This document shows positions 8,513 to 17,215 of a DNA stretch of 64,000 bases, piece after piece. The notes under the pieces were generated by a model. That model saw only the letters and a program-made list of their open reading frames with translations. It was not told the DNA's origin and made no database searches. The DNA is from VBDM01 sp035519135 (lineage in GTDB: Bacteria; Pseudomonadota; Gammaproteobacteria; Burkholderiales; SG8-39), in the NCBI GenBank assembly GCA_035519135.1, contig DATIWX010000004.1:62001-126000 (forward strand), read 5' to 3'. Position 1 is the first letter of the stretch. The number at the start of each line of letters is the position of its first letter. The position numbers and the translations under genes were made by a program.

Positions 8513-9480
8513 TGGCCCAGCCGACCGCCCTTGTCACCGGAGTCACGGGCCAGGACGGCAGCTACCTTGCCGAGCTGCTGCTCGGGCGGGGATACCGGAC
8601 GATCGGGGTGGTGCGCCGGGATCCGGGCGAGGCGCGACGCTCGCTTCCGCCTGAGGTGGCGGCGCACGCGGAATTGGCCGTTTGGGACATGCACGACGCG
8701 CCGAGGATCGCGCAGATTCTACGGGAATACCGGCCGGCCGAGTTCTACAATTGCGCGGGCTATTCGTCCGGTGCCGGGATGTACGATGAACCGCTCGCGA
8801 TTGGAGAGATCAACGGTCTTGCGGTGGCGCGCATTCTGGAGGCCATACGCGGCGTGGATGTGGGCATTCGGTTCTGCCAGGCGTCCAGCAGCGAGATATT
8901 CGCCAACGCCTCGGAGAGTCCTCAGTCCGAGGTTACACCGTTCTGTCCGCGCAGTCCCTACGGCGCCGCGAAGGCCTACGCGGACTTCATGGTACGGATC
9001 TACAGGGAGAGACACGGGTTGTTTGCATGCTCGGCGATCTTGTTCAACCACGAAAGCCCGCGCCGCAGCACCGCCTTCGTCACGCGAAAGATCACCCATG
9101 AGCTGGCCCGCATCAGGCGCGGGCTCGCCGCGGAGATCAGGCTGGGAAACCTCGCGGCCCGCCGGGATTGGGGATTCGCAGGCGACTATGCGCGAGCGAT
9201 GTGGCTGATGCTGCAGCAGCCGCGCGCCGAGGATTTCGTCGTCGCCACGGGCGAGACGCATTCGGTACGGGAATTCTGCGAGTGCGCCTTCATGCTGCTG
9301 GGCCTGGATTACCGGGAATACGTGAAGGAGGACGCAGACGCGTTCCGGCAGGCCGAGACGATTCAGCTCGTCGGGAACAGCGCCAAGGCGCAACGGCTGC
9401 TCGGCTGGCAACCTGAAAAGGGATTTCGGGACTTGGTGAAGATGATGGTGGACGCCGATTTGCGTAGGCTCGCCGCCTAG
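8512..9480 (+). CDS. GDP-mannose 4,6-dehydratase family protein (divergent)
   Basis: Extended SDR of 322 residues. The TGVTGQDG nucleotide motif at 9-16, QASSSEIFA near 123-131, SPYGAAKAYADF with the Tyr-x3-Lys pair at 150/154, and LFNHESPRR then RDWGFAGDYARAMW match GDP-mannose 4,6-dehydratase. It is shorter than usual Gmd and unusual around residues 80-95, where CAGYSSGAGMYDEP replaces the common LAAQSHVAVSFE-type segment. It would form a GDP-4-keto-6-deoxyhexose, or act on a related GDP-sugar such as GDP-heptose. It overlaps the preceding glycosyltransferase gene by one base and precedes a C-methyltransferase that would need a 4-keto sugar. Confidence 0.85.
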   Translation: MAQPTALVTGVTGQDGSYLAELLLGRGYRTIGVVRRDPGEARRSLPPEVAAHAELAVWDMHDAPRIAQILREYRPAEFYNCAGYSSGAGMYDEPLAIGEINGLAVARILEAIRGVDVGIRFCQASSSEIFANASESPQSEVTPFCPRSPYGAAKAYADFMVRIYRERHGLFACSAILFNHESPRRSTAFVTRKITHELARIRRGLAAEIRLGNLAARRDWGFAGDYARAMWLMLQQPRAEDFVVATGETHSVREFCECAFMLLGLDYREYVKEDADAFRQAETIQLVGNSAKAQRLLGWQPEKGFRDLVKMMVDADLRRLAA

Positions 9481-9486
9481 GGAAAG

Positions 9487-10737
9487 GTGCACGATTTGAC
9501 GCCCATGTACACCAGAGTCGAGAAATGCCGTATCTGCGGAAACACCGAGCTCGTAAACGTCCTCGACCTGGGCGTGCAGGCGCTGACCGGCACGTTTCCC
9601 CGCGACAGGGGCGCGGCGATCACCAGCGGCCCTCTCCGGCTGGTGAAATGCATGGGCGGCGAGAGGGCCTGCGGGCTGCTGCAGCTGGAGCATTCCTACG
9701 ACCTGCGGGAGATGTATGGAGAGAACTACGGCTACCGCTCCGCGCTCAACATCAGCATGGTGACGCACCTGCGCAGCAAGGTGCGCAAGATCCTCCGGAG
9801 CGTCGTTCTGAACGACGATGATCTCATCGTCGACATCGGCAGCAACGACAGCACGACCTTGCAGGCTTACCCGTATCGTGGCGCTATCCTGGTCGGCGTC
9901 GATCCTACCGGGATCAAATTCGCCGAGCACTACCCGCCGCACATACACCTGATCCCCGACTTCTTCTCGGCGCGCGCTCTCCAGGAGCGGTTTCCCGGGA
10001 AGAAGGCGAAGGTCGTCACCTCGTTCTCGATGTTCTACGATCTCGAAGACCCCATCGGATTCATGCGTCAGGTCCACGACGTCCTCGCCGACGACGGGAT
10101 ATGGGTCTTCGAGCAGAGCTACCTGCAGACGATGCTCGAGACCAACTCCTACGATACCGTGTGTCACGAGCATCTCGAGTATTACGGACTCAAGCAGATC
10201 AAGTGGATGGCGGATCGGGTCGGCTTCACGATCGTCGATGTCGAACTGAACGACATCAACGGCGGCAGCTTCTCAGTGGTGGTGCAAAAGACGAGCGGCA
10301 GGGCAGTTGCGAGTCCGGCCGCGGAGCGCATGCTCGGCGAGGAACGGGAAAGAAGGCTCGATATGCTAGACCCGTATGTCGCGTTTGCGAGCAGGGCTGC
10401 GGCCGCGAGGGCGGAATTGCTCGCCTTCTTGCGCCAAGCGCGAGCGGAAGGGAAGACCGTGGCCGGGCTCGGCGCCTCGACCAAGGGCAACGTCATCCTC
10501 CAGTATTGTGGTCTCACGGACAGGGACATCGGCGCGATCGGCGAGGTCAACGCCGACAAGTTCGGCTGCTACACGCCCGGAACGCGGATTCCCATCGTCC
10601 CGGAAGACGAAGTGCTCGCGCGAAAACCGGACTACCTTCTCGTCCTGCCCTGGCACTTCCGGAAATTCTTCAAGAAGAGCTCCAAGTATTCCTCGGCGCG
10701 CCTGGTCGTGCCCTTGCCTCGCCTGGAGTTCATCTAG
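9487..10737 (+). CDS. TylC3/NovU-type sugar C-methyltransferase
   Basis: A 416-residue three-part methyltransferase. The N-terminal zinc module uses Cys14, Cys17, Cys55 and Cys62. The central SAM-binding Rossmann core has LIVDIGSNDSTTLQAY near 114-129. The C-terminal domain carries VAGLGASTKGNVILQYCG near 325-342. This is the domain order of deoxysugar C-methyltransferases such as TylC3, which methylate a ring carbon next to a 4-keto group of a nucleotide sugar. The neighbouring Gmd-like enzyme could provide the keto sugar. Start is uncertain: GTG at 9487 or ATG at 9505, both before the zinc module. Confidence 0.82.
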   Translation: MHDLTPMYTRVEKCRICGNTELVNVLDLGVQALTGTFPRDRGAAITSGPLRLVKCMGGERACGLLQLEHSYDLREMYGENYGYRSALNISMVTHLRSKVRKILRSVVLNDDDLIVDIGSNDSTTLQAYPYRGAILVGVDPTGIKFAEHYPPHIHLIPDFFSARALQERFPGKKAKVVTSFSMFYDLEDPIGFMRQVHDVLADDGIWVFEQSYLQTMLETNSYDTVCHEHLEYYGLKQIKWMADRVGFTIVDVELNDINGGSFSVVVQKTSGRAVASPAAERMLGEERERRLDMLDPYVAFASRAAAARAELLAFLRQARAEGKTVAGLGASTKGNVILQYCGLTDRDIGAIGEVNADKFGCYTPGTRIPIVPEDEVLARKPDYLLVLPWHFRKFFKKSSKYSSARLVVPLPRLEFI

Positions 10738-10745
10738 AGACTCGC

Positions 10746-11480
10746 ATGGCCGACACCCCGGGCGTCACCTTGTCGATCGTAAGCCATCGGCATAACAGGA
10801 TGATAAGCAACTTGCTCGGGGACTTAGGGCGTCATTGCGAGGGCAGGATTTCCGTCGTCCTTACGGAGAACGTGCCCGATTCCGTTCCCATTTCGATCGA
10901 GAAGCTGTCTTTTCCGGTCGAGAAGATCGTCAACGCGAGGCCCAAGGGTTTTGGTGCAAATCACAATGCAGCGTTTGCCCGATGCCATACACCCCTGTTC
11001 TGCGTCGTCAATCCGGACGTGCGCCTGGAGTCCGATCCCTTGCCTTCCTTGTCGAAGACCCTCGAGGACAGGCGGGTCGGCGTCGCCGGGCCCTTGGTCC
11101 GCAACTCGGGCGGTGCGCTGGAGGACAGCGCCAGGGTGTTTCCCACGGGCACTAGCTTGCTGCTGCGCGCATTCGGGAAGGGCGCAGGGACCGTCTATCC
11201 GATCGACCAAGGACCCCTTGCGGTCGACTGGATCGCTGGCATGTTCATGCTGTTCCGGCGGGAGACGTACGAGGAGGTGGGGGGCTTCGACGAGGCCTAT
11301 TTCTTGTACTACGAAGACGTGGACATCTGCTGGCGGCTGCGCGCAAAGGGGTATTCGGCGATTTTCGATCCCCGGGCGGAGATTGTCCATGACGCGCAGC
11401 GCGCGAGCCGCGGGAATCTGCGCCTTGCGGCTCATCATCTGGCGAGCATCTTCAGATACCTGCGGCGGATCAGGGGATAG
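10746..11480 (+). CDS. Family 2 glycosyltransferase (rhamnosyltransferase-like)
   Basis: A 244-residue GT2 enzyme starting at the ATG at 10746; an open frame continues leftward inside the methyltransferase gene but is not coding. It has LSIVSHRHN at 9-17, NPD at 89-91, and GGFDEAYFLYYEDVDICWRL with the ED base pair at 190-191, the pattern of WbbL-like dTDP-rhamnosyltransferases. With rfbBACD encoded nearby, rhamnose transfer is plausible but unproven. Its stop is followed at once by the ATG of the next glycosyltransferase gene, so translational coupling is likely. Confidence 0.83.
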   Translation: MADTPGVTLSIVSHRHNRMISNLLGDLGRHCEGRISVVLTENVPDSVPISIEKLSFPVEKIVNARPKGFGANHNAAFARCHTPLFCVVNPDVRLESDPLPSLSKTLEDRRVGVAGPLVRNSGGALEDSARVFPTGTSLLLRAFGKGAGTVYPIDQGPLAVDWIAGMFMLFRRETYEEVGGFDEAYFLYYEDVDICWRLRAKGYSAIFDPRAEIVHDAQRASRGNLRLAAHHLASIFRYLRRIRG

Positions 11481-12338
11481 ATGACCGATCAAAGCGCAGC
11501 TCGACCAAGAATCACAATCGTCATTGCCAACTTCAACAGGGGCAAGACACTACAACTCTGTTTCGACCGCGTCGCAAGCCAGACTTACGCGTCCAGGGAG
11601 CTGATCGTCATCGATGGAGGTTCCACGGATGGCAGCGTGGATATCATCCGCGCGAATCGCGACAAGATAGACCGCTGGGTCTCCGAACCGGATTGCGGGA
11701 TCTATCACGCGTGGAACAAAGGTGTCGCCCTGGCAAGGGGTGACTGGATATGCTTTCTCGGTACGGACGACTATTTGCACGATCCGCATACGCTGGAAAG
11801 GGTGGCGGTGCATCTCGCAGCGGCCCCTCCCGAGCAGGGAATCGTGTATGGGCAGGTGATCATGGTCGATGCGAATCTCCGGGAAATCTCGCGGTTGGGC
11901 ATGCCCTGGGCGCGCGCCCGCGCGAGTTTCATGCGCGGCACCTATTGCCTGCCCACCCCAGGCGTCATGTTCCGCCGGGACCTGTTTCAGGAGCACGGGC
12001 TCTTCGACGACTCGTTTCGCGTTGCCGGGGACTATGAATTTCTGCTGAGAGTTCTGAAGACGTCGGAGCCTCGCTATGTCGCGGACATCGCCGTCACCGA
12101 CATGCAATACGGGGGAATAAGCAGTCGTCCGGAAAGCACGCTCATCTCGCTGCGCGAGATGCATGGCGCGCGCATCAGGCACGGCCTGCCCTCCTTCAAC
12201 CTTCACTATCTTGCCGCGCTCCTGAAGGTGCGGCTGCGCATGATCCTGTGGCGAGTCGTCGGGGAACGGGCCGCCCGGCGCACTCTGGATTGGGGGAGGC
12301 GGATCCTGGGCAAATCGCCGTATTGGACGAAGACGTGA
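11481..12338 (+). CDS. Family 2 glycosyltransferase (WcaA-like)
   Basis: A 285-residue GT-A enzyme. TIVIANFNRG is at 12-21, LIVIDGGSTDGSVDII at 41-56, DCGIYHAWNKG near 71-81, and the metal-binding TDD at 95-97 in FLGTDDYLHDP. The DxGIYDA/WNKG signature is common in colanic-acid and O-antigen GT2 enzymes that use UDP- or GDP-hexoses. It acts at the cytoplasmic membrane on the growing lipid-linked unit. It starts directly after the stop of the preceding gene; the next gene begins 5 bases after its stop. Donor and linkage are unknown. Confidence 0.83.
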   Translation: MTDQSAARPRITIVIANFNRGKTLQLCFDRVASQTYASRELIVIDGGSTDGSVDIIRANRDKIDRWVSEPDCGIYHAWNKGVALARGDWICFLGTDDYLHDPHTLERVAVHLAAAPPEQGIVYGQVIMVDANLREISRLGMPWARARASFMRGTYCLPTPGVMFRRDLFQEHGLFDDSFRVAGDYEFLLRVLKTSEPRYVADIAVTDMQYGGISSRPESTLISLREMHGARIRHGLPSFNLHYLAALLKVRLRMILWRVVGERAARRTLDWGRRILGKSPYWTKT

Positions 12339-12343
12339 GGCGG

Positions 12344-13168
12344 ATGGAGATGCCCATTGCTGCCCCATCCCAGGAACGAGCGCCGGTCAGTGCGGTAATA
12401 CCGTGCTTCCGGTGCGGCGGAACGATCCGCCGGGCGCTCGGCTCCGTCGCTGCGCAGACGGTGCTCCCGAGGGAGGTCGTAGTGGTCGATGACTGCAGCG
12501 GGGACGGGACTGCGGAGTCCCTCGGGCGAATTGCCGCGGAATATCCCGCTGGCTGGATCAAGGTCGTGTCGCTGCCGGAAAACCGGGGGCCGGGACAGGC
12601 CCGCAACGCAGGCTGGGACGCGGCCACGCAGCCCTACATCGCTTTTCTCGACGCGGATGACAGCTGGCATCCAAGGAAAGTCGAAATCCAATACGGCTGG
12701 ATGCGGGTCAATCCGGATGCGATTCTGACGGGGCATCCGAGCATGCGAATCGAAGATGGGGCAGTCCCCCCGCCTCTCGCCGGCGAGGCCGAAGCGGGCC
12801 GCATCGACCGCCTGCGGCTACTCCTTTCCAACTGTTTTTCTTCGAGGTCGATCATGTTCCGGCGGAACCTGGCGATCCGCTTTCACCCTTCGAAGCGATA
12901 TATGGAGGACTACTGGTGGCTGCTGCAGATCGCTTTCTCCGGACAGGAGATCGTCAGGCTCAACCTGCCGTTGGCCTTCACCTTCAAGGCCGACTACGGC
13001 GAGAGCGGCCTGAGCGCCAGGTTGTGGGAGATGGAAAAGGGTGAATTGGACAGCTACTGGGATCTCCGCAGGGGAGGCAAGCTGGGCCTGTTGCCCGCTG
13101 TATTGCTGAGCCTCTGGTCGCTGCTCAAGTACGTGAGGCGTCGTATCGTCTCGGTGCTTGCACGGTAG
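12344..13168 (+). CDS. Family 2 glycosyltransferase
   Basis: A 274-residue GT2 protein. I take the ATG at 12344, preceded by GAGGCGG, because the frame further upstream overlaps the previous gene. VSAVIPCFRCGGTI is at 15-28, VVVVDDCSGDGT at 45-56 and the metal-binding DADD at 103-106 in FLDADDSWHP. C-terminal residues 245-270 are hydrophobic and basic, consistent with peripheral membrane attachment. It is the last recognisable glycosyltransferase of the rightward unit, giving four in total and suggesting a repeat unit of about four or five sugars if an initiating transferase lies elsewhere. Confidence 0.8.
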   Translation: MEMPIAAPSQERAPVSAVIPCFRCGGTIRRALGSVAAQTVLPREVVVVDDCSGDGTAESLGRIAAEYPAGWIKVVSLPENRGPGQARNAGWDAATQPYIAFLDADDSWHPRKVEIQYGWMRVNPDAILTGHPSMRIEDGAVPPPLAGEAEAGRIDRLRLLLSNCFSSRSIMFRRNLAIRFHPSKRYMEDYWWLLQIAFSGQEIVRLNLPLAFTFKADYGESGLSARLWEMEKGELDSYWDLRRGGKLGLLPAVLLSLWSLLKYVRRRIVSVLAR

Positions 13169-13223
13169 ACTCGCCAGCGGTGCTCCGGGGAAACGCAACA
13201 CACGACAGGGACCTCGACGCGAA

Positions 13224-13817
13224 ATGTTTTCCGATAAGAACAAGCAGGCCATCAAGAAGGTTCTCGATGCGGTCCATTACGACTACGGGCACTGGGCGAG
13301 GACCGTCATGTACAGGGAGTGCTTCGGTCTGGTTCGCGAGCTCGATCCGGCGAAGCTCGACGTACTGGAAATTTCTGCGGGCAAGGTATGGAAGGCGCTC
13401 GGATTCCAATCCTTCACCGAGGCGAATTTCCCGGAATTCGACGTCTGCAGCATGACCTTGCCGTGGAGGTACGATCTGATCATCGCAGACCAGGTGTTCG
13501 AGCATCTGCTCTGGCCCTACCGCGCTGGAAGGAATGTCCACAGCATGCTGAAGCCGGGCGGGCATTTTTTGGTGACCACCCCGTTCCTGATCAAGGTGCA
13601 CGAAGTCCCCGTCGATTGCTCACGATGGACGGAGCTGGGCCTGAAGCACTTGCTGGCGGAGTGCGGCTTTCCAATCGACGGGATCCGCACCGGATCGTGG
13701 GGCAATCGCGCTTGCGTACAGGCCAACTTCCGGCGCTGGGCGCGGCGGGGATGGTTCAAGTCACTGGCGAACGAACCGGAGTTTCCGGTTTCCGTCTGGG
13801 CATTGGCACGGAAGTAA
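13224..13817 (+). CDS. Class I SAM-dependent methyltransferase (type 11-like)
   Basis: A 197-residue small methyltransferase, read from ATG 13224. Motif I is VLEISAGKVWKAL, lacking the usual GxGxG glycine triplet. Later motifs are standard: YDLIIADQVFEHLLWPY, then LKPGGHFLVTTPFLIKVHE. Substrates in this setting are usually a terminal sugar or an aglycone phosphate; none can be chosen. It closes the rightward unit and its stop is 14 bases from the stop of the convergent rfbD. The weak motif I means cofactor binding should be viewed with some caution, although the rest of the fold looks intact. Confidence 0.7.
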   Translation: MFSDKNKQAIKKVLDAVHYDYGHWARTVMYRECFGLVRELDPAKLDVLEISAGKVWKALGFQSFTEANFPEFDVCSMTLPWRYDLIIADQVFEHLLWPYRAGRNVHSMLKPGGHFLVTTPFLIKVHEVPVDCSRWTELGLKHLLAECGFPIDGIRTGSWGNRACVQANFRRWARRGWFKSLANEPEFPVSVWALARK

Positions 13818-13831
13818 TCGCTCTGGGCCGG

Positions 13832-14728
13832 TCAGAAAGTGTGCGCCCGACCAGCCCGACGCAACTGGGCGTGGCAAGTCTCGAGGCAAGCCTCCCACGG
13901 CGGCAGCTTGACGCCGAAGCACCGTAGCAGTTTCTCGCCCGACAGGCGGGAGTTTTTCGGTCGAGCCGCCGGCAGGGGATACTCGCTTGATGGAATCGGC
14001 GTGATCGAGGGCATCCGGGGCAAGACGGCTTGCTCCAGACGAGCGATCTCCGTGGCAAACCCGTGCCACGAGGTGCTTCCTCCCGCCGTGGCGTGATAGG
14101 TGCCGGACATCCTTGCGAGTGCGGACGGATCGTGGCGGCGCAGAAGCTCGGCCGTTGCATCGGCGAGCGCTCCCGCCCAGGTGGGAGCGCCGATCTGATC
14201 GGAGACGATACGCAGGGCGCCCTTCTCCCGAAGCAATCTCAGGATCGTCATGAAGAAATTCTTCCCGCGCGCCGCGTATACCCAGCTCGTGCGTAGTATC
14301 AGATGAGGGGCGCCGACGGCGTGAATGGCGTGCTCGCCGGCAAGCTTGCTGCGGCCGTAGGCGTTCAGAGGATTGGGCGTGTCCTCTTCGACGTATGGTG
14401 CGTCCTTGGCGCCGTCGAACACGTAGTCGGTCGAGTAGTGAACAAGCAGTGCGCCGGCCCGCTTGGCCTCTTCGGCCAGGACGCCTGCGGCGACGGCGTT
14501 GATTGCGAGAGCTGCGCCGGGCTCGCTCTCCGCGCGATCGACGGCGGTGTAGGCCGCGGCGTTGACGATCACATCGGGCCGGACGGCGCGAACCACCGAC
14601 ACAATCTGGTCCGGTGCCGAGAGATCCAGCCCCTCGCGGTCAAAAGCGACGACCTCGCCCAGCGGCGCCAGCGCGCGCGCAAGCTCCCAGCCGACCTGTC
14701 CCTTTCTGCCGGTGAGGAGGATCCTCAC
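13832..14728 (-). CDS. rfbD: dTDP-4-dehydrorhamnose reductase
   Basis: Last step of dTDP-L-rhamnose synthesis, a 298-residue SDR. It reads from a GTG at 14728 that overlaps the rfbC stop as GTGA; a TTG further upstream would only add a non-conserved 26-residue tail. LLTGRKGQVGWEL forms the nucleotide-binding turn at 4-16, VNAAAYTAVDRAE follows near 60-72, and STDYVFDG then YGRSKLAGE carries the Tyr-x3-Lys pair. It is the last gene of a five-gene leftward chain and converges on the rightward O-antigen unit. Confidence 0.93.
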   Translation of the reverse strand: MRILLTGRKGQVGWELARALAPLGEVVAFDREGLDLSAPDQIVSVVRAVRPDVIVNAAAYTAVDRAESEPGAALAINAVAAGVLAEEAKRAGALLVHYSTDYVFDGAKDAPYVEEDTPNPLNAYGRSKLAGEHAIHAVGAPHLILRTSWVYAARGKNFFMTILRLLREKGALRIVSDQIGAPTWAGALADATAELLRRHDPSALARMSGTYHATAGGSTSWHGFATEIARLEQAVLPRMPSITPIPSSEYPLPAARPKNSRLSGEKLLRCFGVKLPPWEACLETCHAQLRRAGRAHTF

Positions 14729-15267
14729 GGAAATACTTCGGCGTCCCGCAAGCGGGTTCCCGCCGCGTCTTTCTTCGATAGCGAGGGTTCGCCCGAGAGC
14801 GGCCAATCGACGCCGATCGCCGGATCATTCCACGCGATCGAGCGCTCGTGCTCCGGGGCGTAAAAATCCGTCACCTTGTAAAGCACGTCGGCAAAGCCGC
14901 TGAGCACACAGAATCCGTGCGCGAATCCGACCGGAATCCACAGCATGCTTCTCGATTCCGCGCTCAAGCGGAATCCCTGCCACTTGCCGAAGGTCGGAGA
15001 GCTTCGTCGGATATCGACTGCGACGTCGAAAATCTCGCCCTCGGTAACGCGAATCAGCTTCCCTTGCGGTTGCCTCACCTGATAGTGCAGCCCGCGCAGC
15101 ACGCCCTTCTCGGAGCGCGAATGATTGTCCTGGACGAACCTTGCCCGGATTCCCGCACGCTCGAATTCGCGCTCGTTCCAGCTCTCGAAAAAAAAGCCGC
15201 GCGCGTCGCCGAAGACTTTGGGCTCGATCAGCAGCACTTCCGGAAGGCGGGTGGGCGTGACCTTCAT
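14725..15267 (-). CDS. rfbC: dTDP-4-dehydrorhamnose 3,5-epimerase
   Basis: A 180-residue cupin-fold epimerase, a typical RfbC length, converting dTDP-4-keto-6-deoxyglucose to dTDP-4-keto-rhamnose. VFGDARGFFFESW is at 18-30, the catalytic RGLHYQ with His61 near 58-63, and Lys70 follows in QPQGKLIRV. A conserved tyrosine lies in VLYKVTDFYAPEHERSI near residue 133. Start ATG at 15267 overlaps the rfbA stop by 4 nt, and its own stop overlaps rfbD in the same way. Confidence 0.94.
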   Translation of the reverse strand: MKVTPTRLPEVLLIEPKVFGDARGFFFESWNEREFERAGIRARFVQDNHSRSEKGVLRGLHYQVRQPQGKLIRVTEGEIFDVAVDIRRSSPTFGKWQGFRLSAESRSMLWIPVGFAHGFCVLSGFADVLYKVTDFYAPEHERSIAWNDPAIGVDWPLSGEPSLSKKDAAGTRLRDAEVFP

Positions 15268-16148
15268 TCGAGCGGCATGCGCGCGCCGCTGTGCAACAGC
15301 GACATCAGGTAGCGACCGTAGCTGCTGTTTCCCATCCCCGCGGCCAGTTTCTCAAGGTCGCCATCGTCGATGAAGCGCATGTGCCATGCGACTTCTTCGG
15401 GACAGCCGACCTTCAGCCCCTGGCGGCGCTCGACCGTCTCGATGAACTGGCTCGCCTCGAGCAGGGATTCAGGCGTGCCCGTGTCGAGCCAGGCATGTCC
15501 GCGCCCGAGCTTCTCTGCATGCAGGCTCTTCCGCTCGAGGTAACGGCGGTTGATATCGGTGATTTCCAGTTCGCCGCGGGCCGAGGGCTTGAGCGACTTG
15601 GCTATGCCGACGACAGCGCTGTCGTAGAAATACAGGCCGGTAACCGCATAGTGCGACTTGGGCTTTGCCGGTTTTTCTTCGATGCTGACCGGTTCCTCGC
15701 CCGAGAATTCGATCACGCCGTAGCGCTGCGGGTCCTGCACCCGGTAAGCGAACACCGTTGCTCCGGAGGATCTGGCTGCGGCTCGCTTGAATGTCGGGCG
15801 CAGGTCGTGACCATGGAAGATGTTGTCCCCGAGCACAAGGGCACAGGATTCATTGCCGACGAATGACTCTCCGATAAGAAACGCCTGGGCGATCCCCTCG
15901 GGCCTGGCTTGCTCTTTGTATTCGAAGGTCATACCCCAGTCGGAGCCGTCTCTGAGGAGGGCGCGGAAGCGGGGCAGGTCGTGCGGGGTGGAAATCACCA
16001 GGATATGGTCGATTCCTGCCAGCATGAGCGTGCTCAGGGGGTAATAGATCATCGGCTTGTCGTAGACCGGGAGCAATTGCTTGGACACGACCTGCGTGAC
16101 CGGGTAGAGCCGGGTGCCGGCTCCCCCGGCGAGGATGATGCCTTTCAT
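15264..16148 (-). CDS. rfbA: Glucose-1-phosphate thymidylyltransferase
   Basis: A 294-residue nucleotidyltransferase that makes dTDP-glucose from glucose 1-phosphate and dTTP. The signature LAGGAGTRLYPVT is at 6-18 followed by SKQLLPVYDKPMIYYPLS at 22-39. VLGDNIFHG near 108-116 gives the metal-binding aspartate and EEKPAKPKS near 162 the sugar-binding lysine. Length and motifs are those of RmlA/RfbA. It overlaps rfbB and rfbC by 4 nt on either side, so stoichiometric, coupled translation is likely. Confidence 0.95.
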   Translation of the reverse strand: MKGIILAGGAGTRLYPVTQVVSKQLLPVYDKPMIYYPLSTLMLAGIDHILVISTPHDLPRFRALLRDGSDWGMTFEYKEQARPEGIAQAFLIGESFVGNESCALVLGDNIFHGHDLRPTFKRAAARSSGATVFAYRVQDPQRYGVIEFSGEEPVSIEEKPAKPKSHYAVTGLYFYDSAVVGIAKSLKPSARGELEITDINRRYLERKSLHAEKLGRGHAWLDTGTPESLLEASQFIETVERRQGLKVGCPEEVAWHMRFIDDGDLEKLAAGMGNSSYGRYLMSLLHSGARMPLE

Positions 16149-17215
16149 GCGTCACCCCGGCCGGCGTAGTTCTTCTCGATCCAGTGGCGATAGGCGCCGC
16201 TCGTCACATGCGCGACCCATTCGGGATTGTCGAGATACCATGCTACGGTCTTGCGCAACCCGGATTCGAAGGTCTCGGAGGGCGCCCAGCCCAGCTGGAT
16301 GGCGATCTTCGAGAAATCCATCGCGTAGCGCCGATCGTGCCCGGGGCGGTCTTTGACGAAGGAAATCAGCGCGGAATGGCGGATCTTGCTGTGGGGTCGC
16401 GCCTCGTCGAGAAGCGTGCAGATCGCATTCACGACCTCGAGATTGGTCTTCTGGTTGTGGCCGCCGACATTGTAGTTTTCACCCACACGACCTTGAGCCA
16501 AGACTTGGCGGATCGCAGCGCAATGATCCCGGACGAACAACCAGTCGCGCACGTTGCTGCCCTCGCCGTAGACCGGCAGGGGCTTGTGGGTGATGGCGTT
16601 CAGGATCATCAGGGGGATGAGCTTCTCGGGGAACTGATAGGGCCCATAGTTGTTGGAGCAGTTGACGATGAGCGTCGGCAGCCCGTAGGTGTGGTGATAG
16701 GCCCGTACCAAGTGGTCCGCGGAAGCCTTTGAGGCGGCATAGGGACTGTTCGGCGCGAAGGGCGTGGACTCGTTGAACGGAGGATCGTGGGGCGCGAGGG
16801 AGCCGAACACCTCGTCAGTCGACACGTGCAGGAACCTGAACTCGTCGCGTTGGGAAGGCGGCTGTTTTTCACACCATATCCGCGCTTCCTCGAGCAGTGC
16901 AAAGGTGCCGAGGATGTTCGTCTGCACGAACTCGTCCGGGCCGTGGATCGAGCGATCGACATGGCTTTCTGCGGCGAAGTGCACGATCGCGCGGGGAGCG
17001 TGTTTTTCGAGAAGCCGCCGCACCAGCTTCCGGTCGCCTATGTCGCCGTGAACGAAAACGTGTGCGGGGCTGTCCTTGAGCGGCGCGAGATTTTCGGGGT
17101 TGCCTGCGTAGGTGAGCTTGTCCAGATTCACCACGGGCTCCGTCCCCTCCGCAAACCAGTCGAGGACAAAATTCGAGCCGATAAATCCCGCGCCGCCGGT
17201 GACCAGTATGGTCAT
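16145..17215 (-). CDS. rfbB: dTDP-glucose 4,6-dehydratase
   Basis: A 356-residue extended SDR. TGGAGFIGSNF is at 6-16, the catalytic STDEVFG near 130-136, and SPYAASKASADHLV with Tyr-x3-Lys near 160. LIVNCSNNYGPYQFPEKLIPL near 190-210 is the RmlB-specific segment. It converts dTDP-glucose to the 4-keto-6-deoxy intermediate, and its products feed RfbC and RfbD. ATG at 17215 overlaps the stop of the WaaE-like glycosyltransferase gene by 4 nt. Confidence 0.95.
   Translation of the reverse strand: MTILVTGGAGFIGSNFVLDWFAEGTEPVVNLDKLTYAGNPENLAPLKDSPAHVFVHGDIGDRKLVRRLLEKHAPRAIVHFAAESHVDRSIHGPDEFVQTNILGTFALLEEARIWCEKQPPSQRDEFRFLHVSTDEVFGSLAPHDPPFNESTPFAPNSPYAASKASADHLVRAYHHTYGLPTLIVNCSNNYGPYQFPEKLIPLMILNAITHKPLPVYGEGSNVRDWLFVRDHCAAIRQVLAQGRVGENYNVGGHNQKTNLEVVNAICTLLDEARPHSKIRHSALISFVKDRPGHDRRYAMDFSKIAIQLGWAPSETFESGLRKTVAWYLDNPEWVAHVTSGAYRHWIEKNYAGRGDA

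Noticed and set aside
8719..10173. Long minus-strand open frame across the Gmd-like and C-methyltransferase genes
   Set aside because: Antisense to two clear genes and without any recognisable domain.
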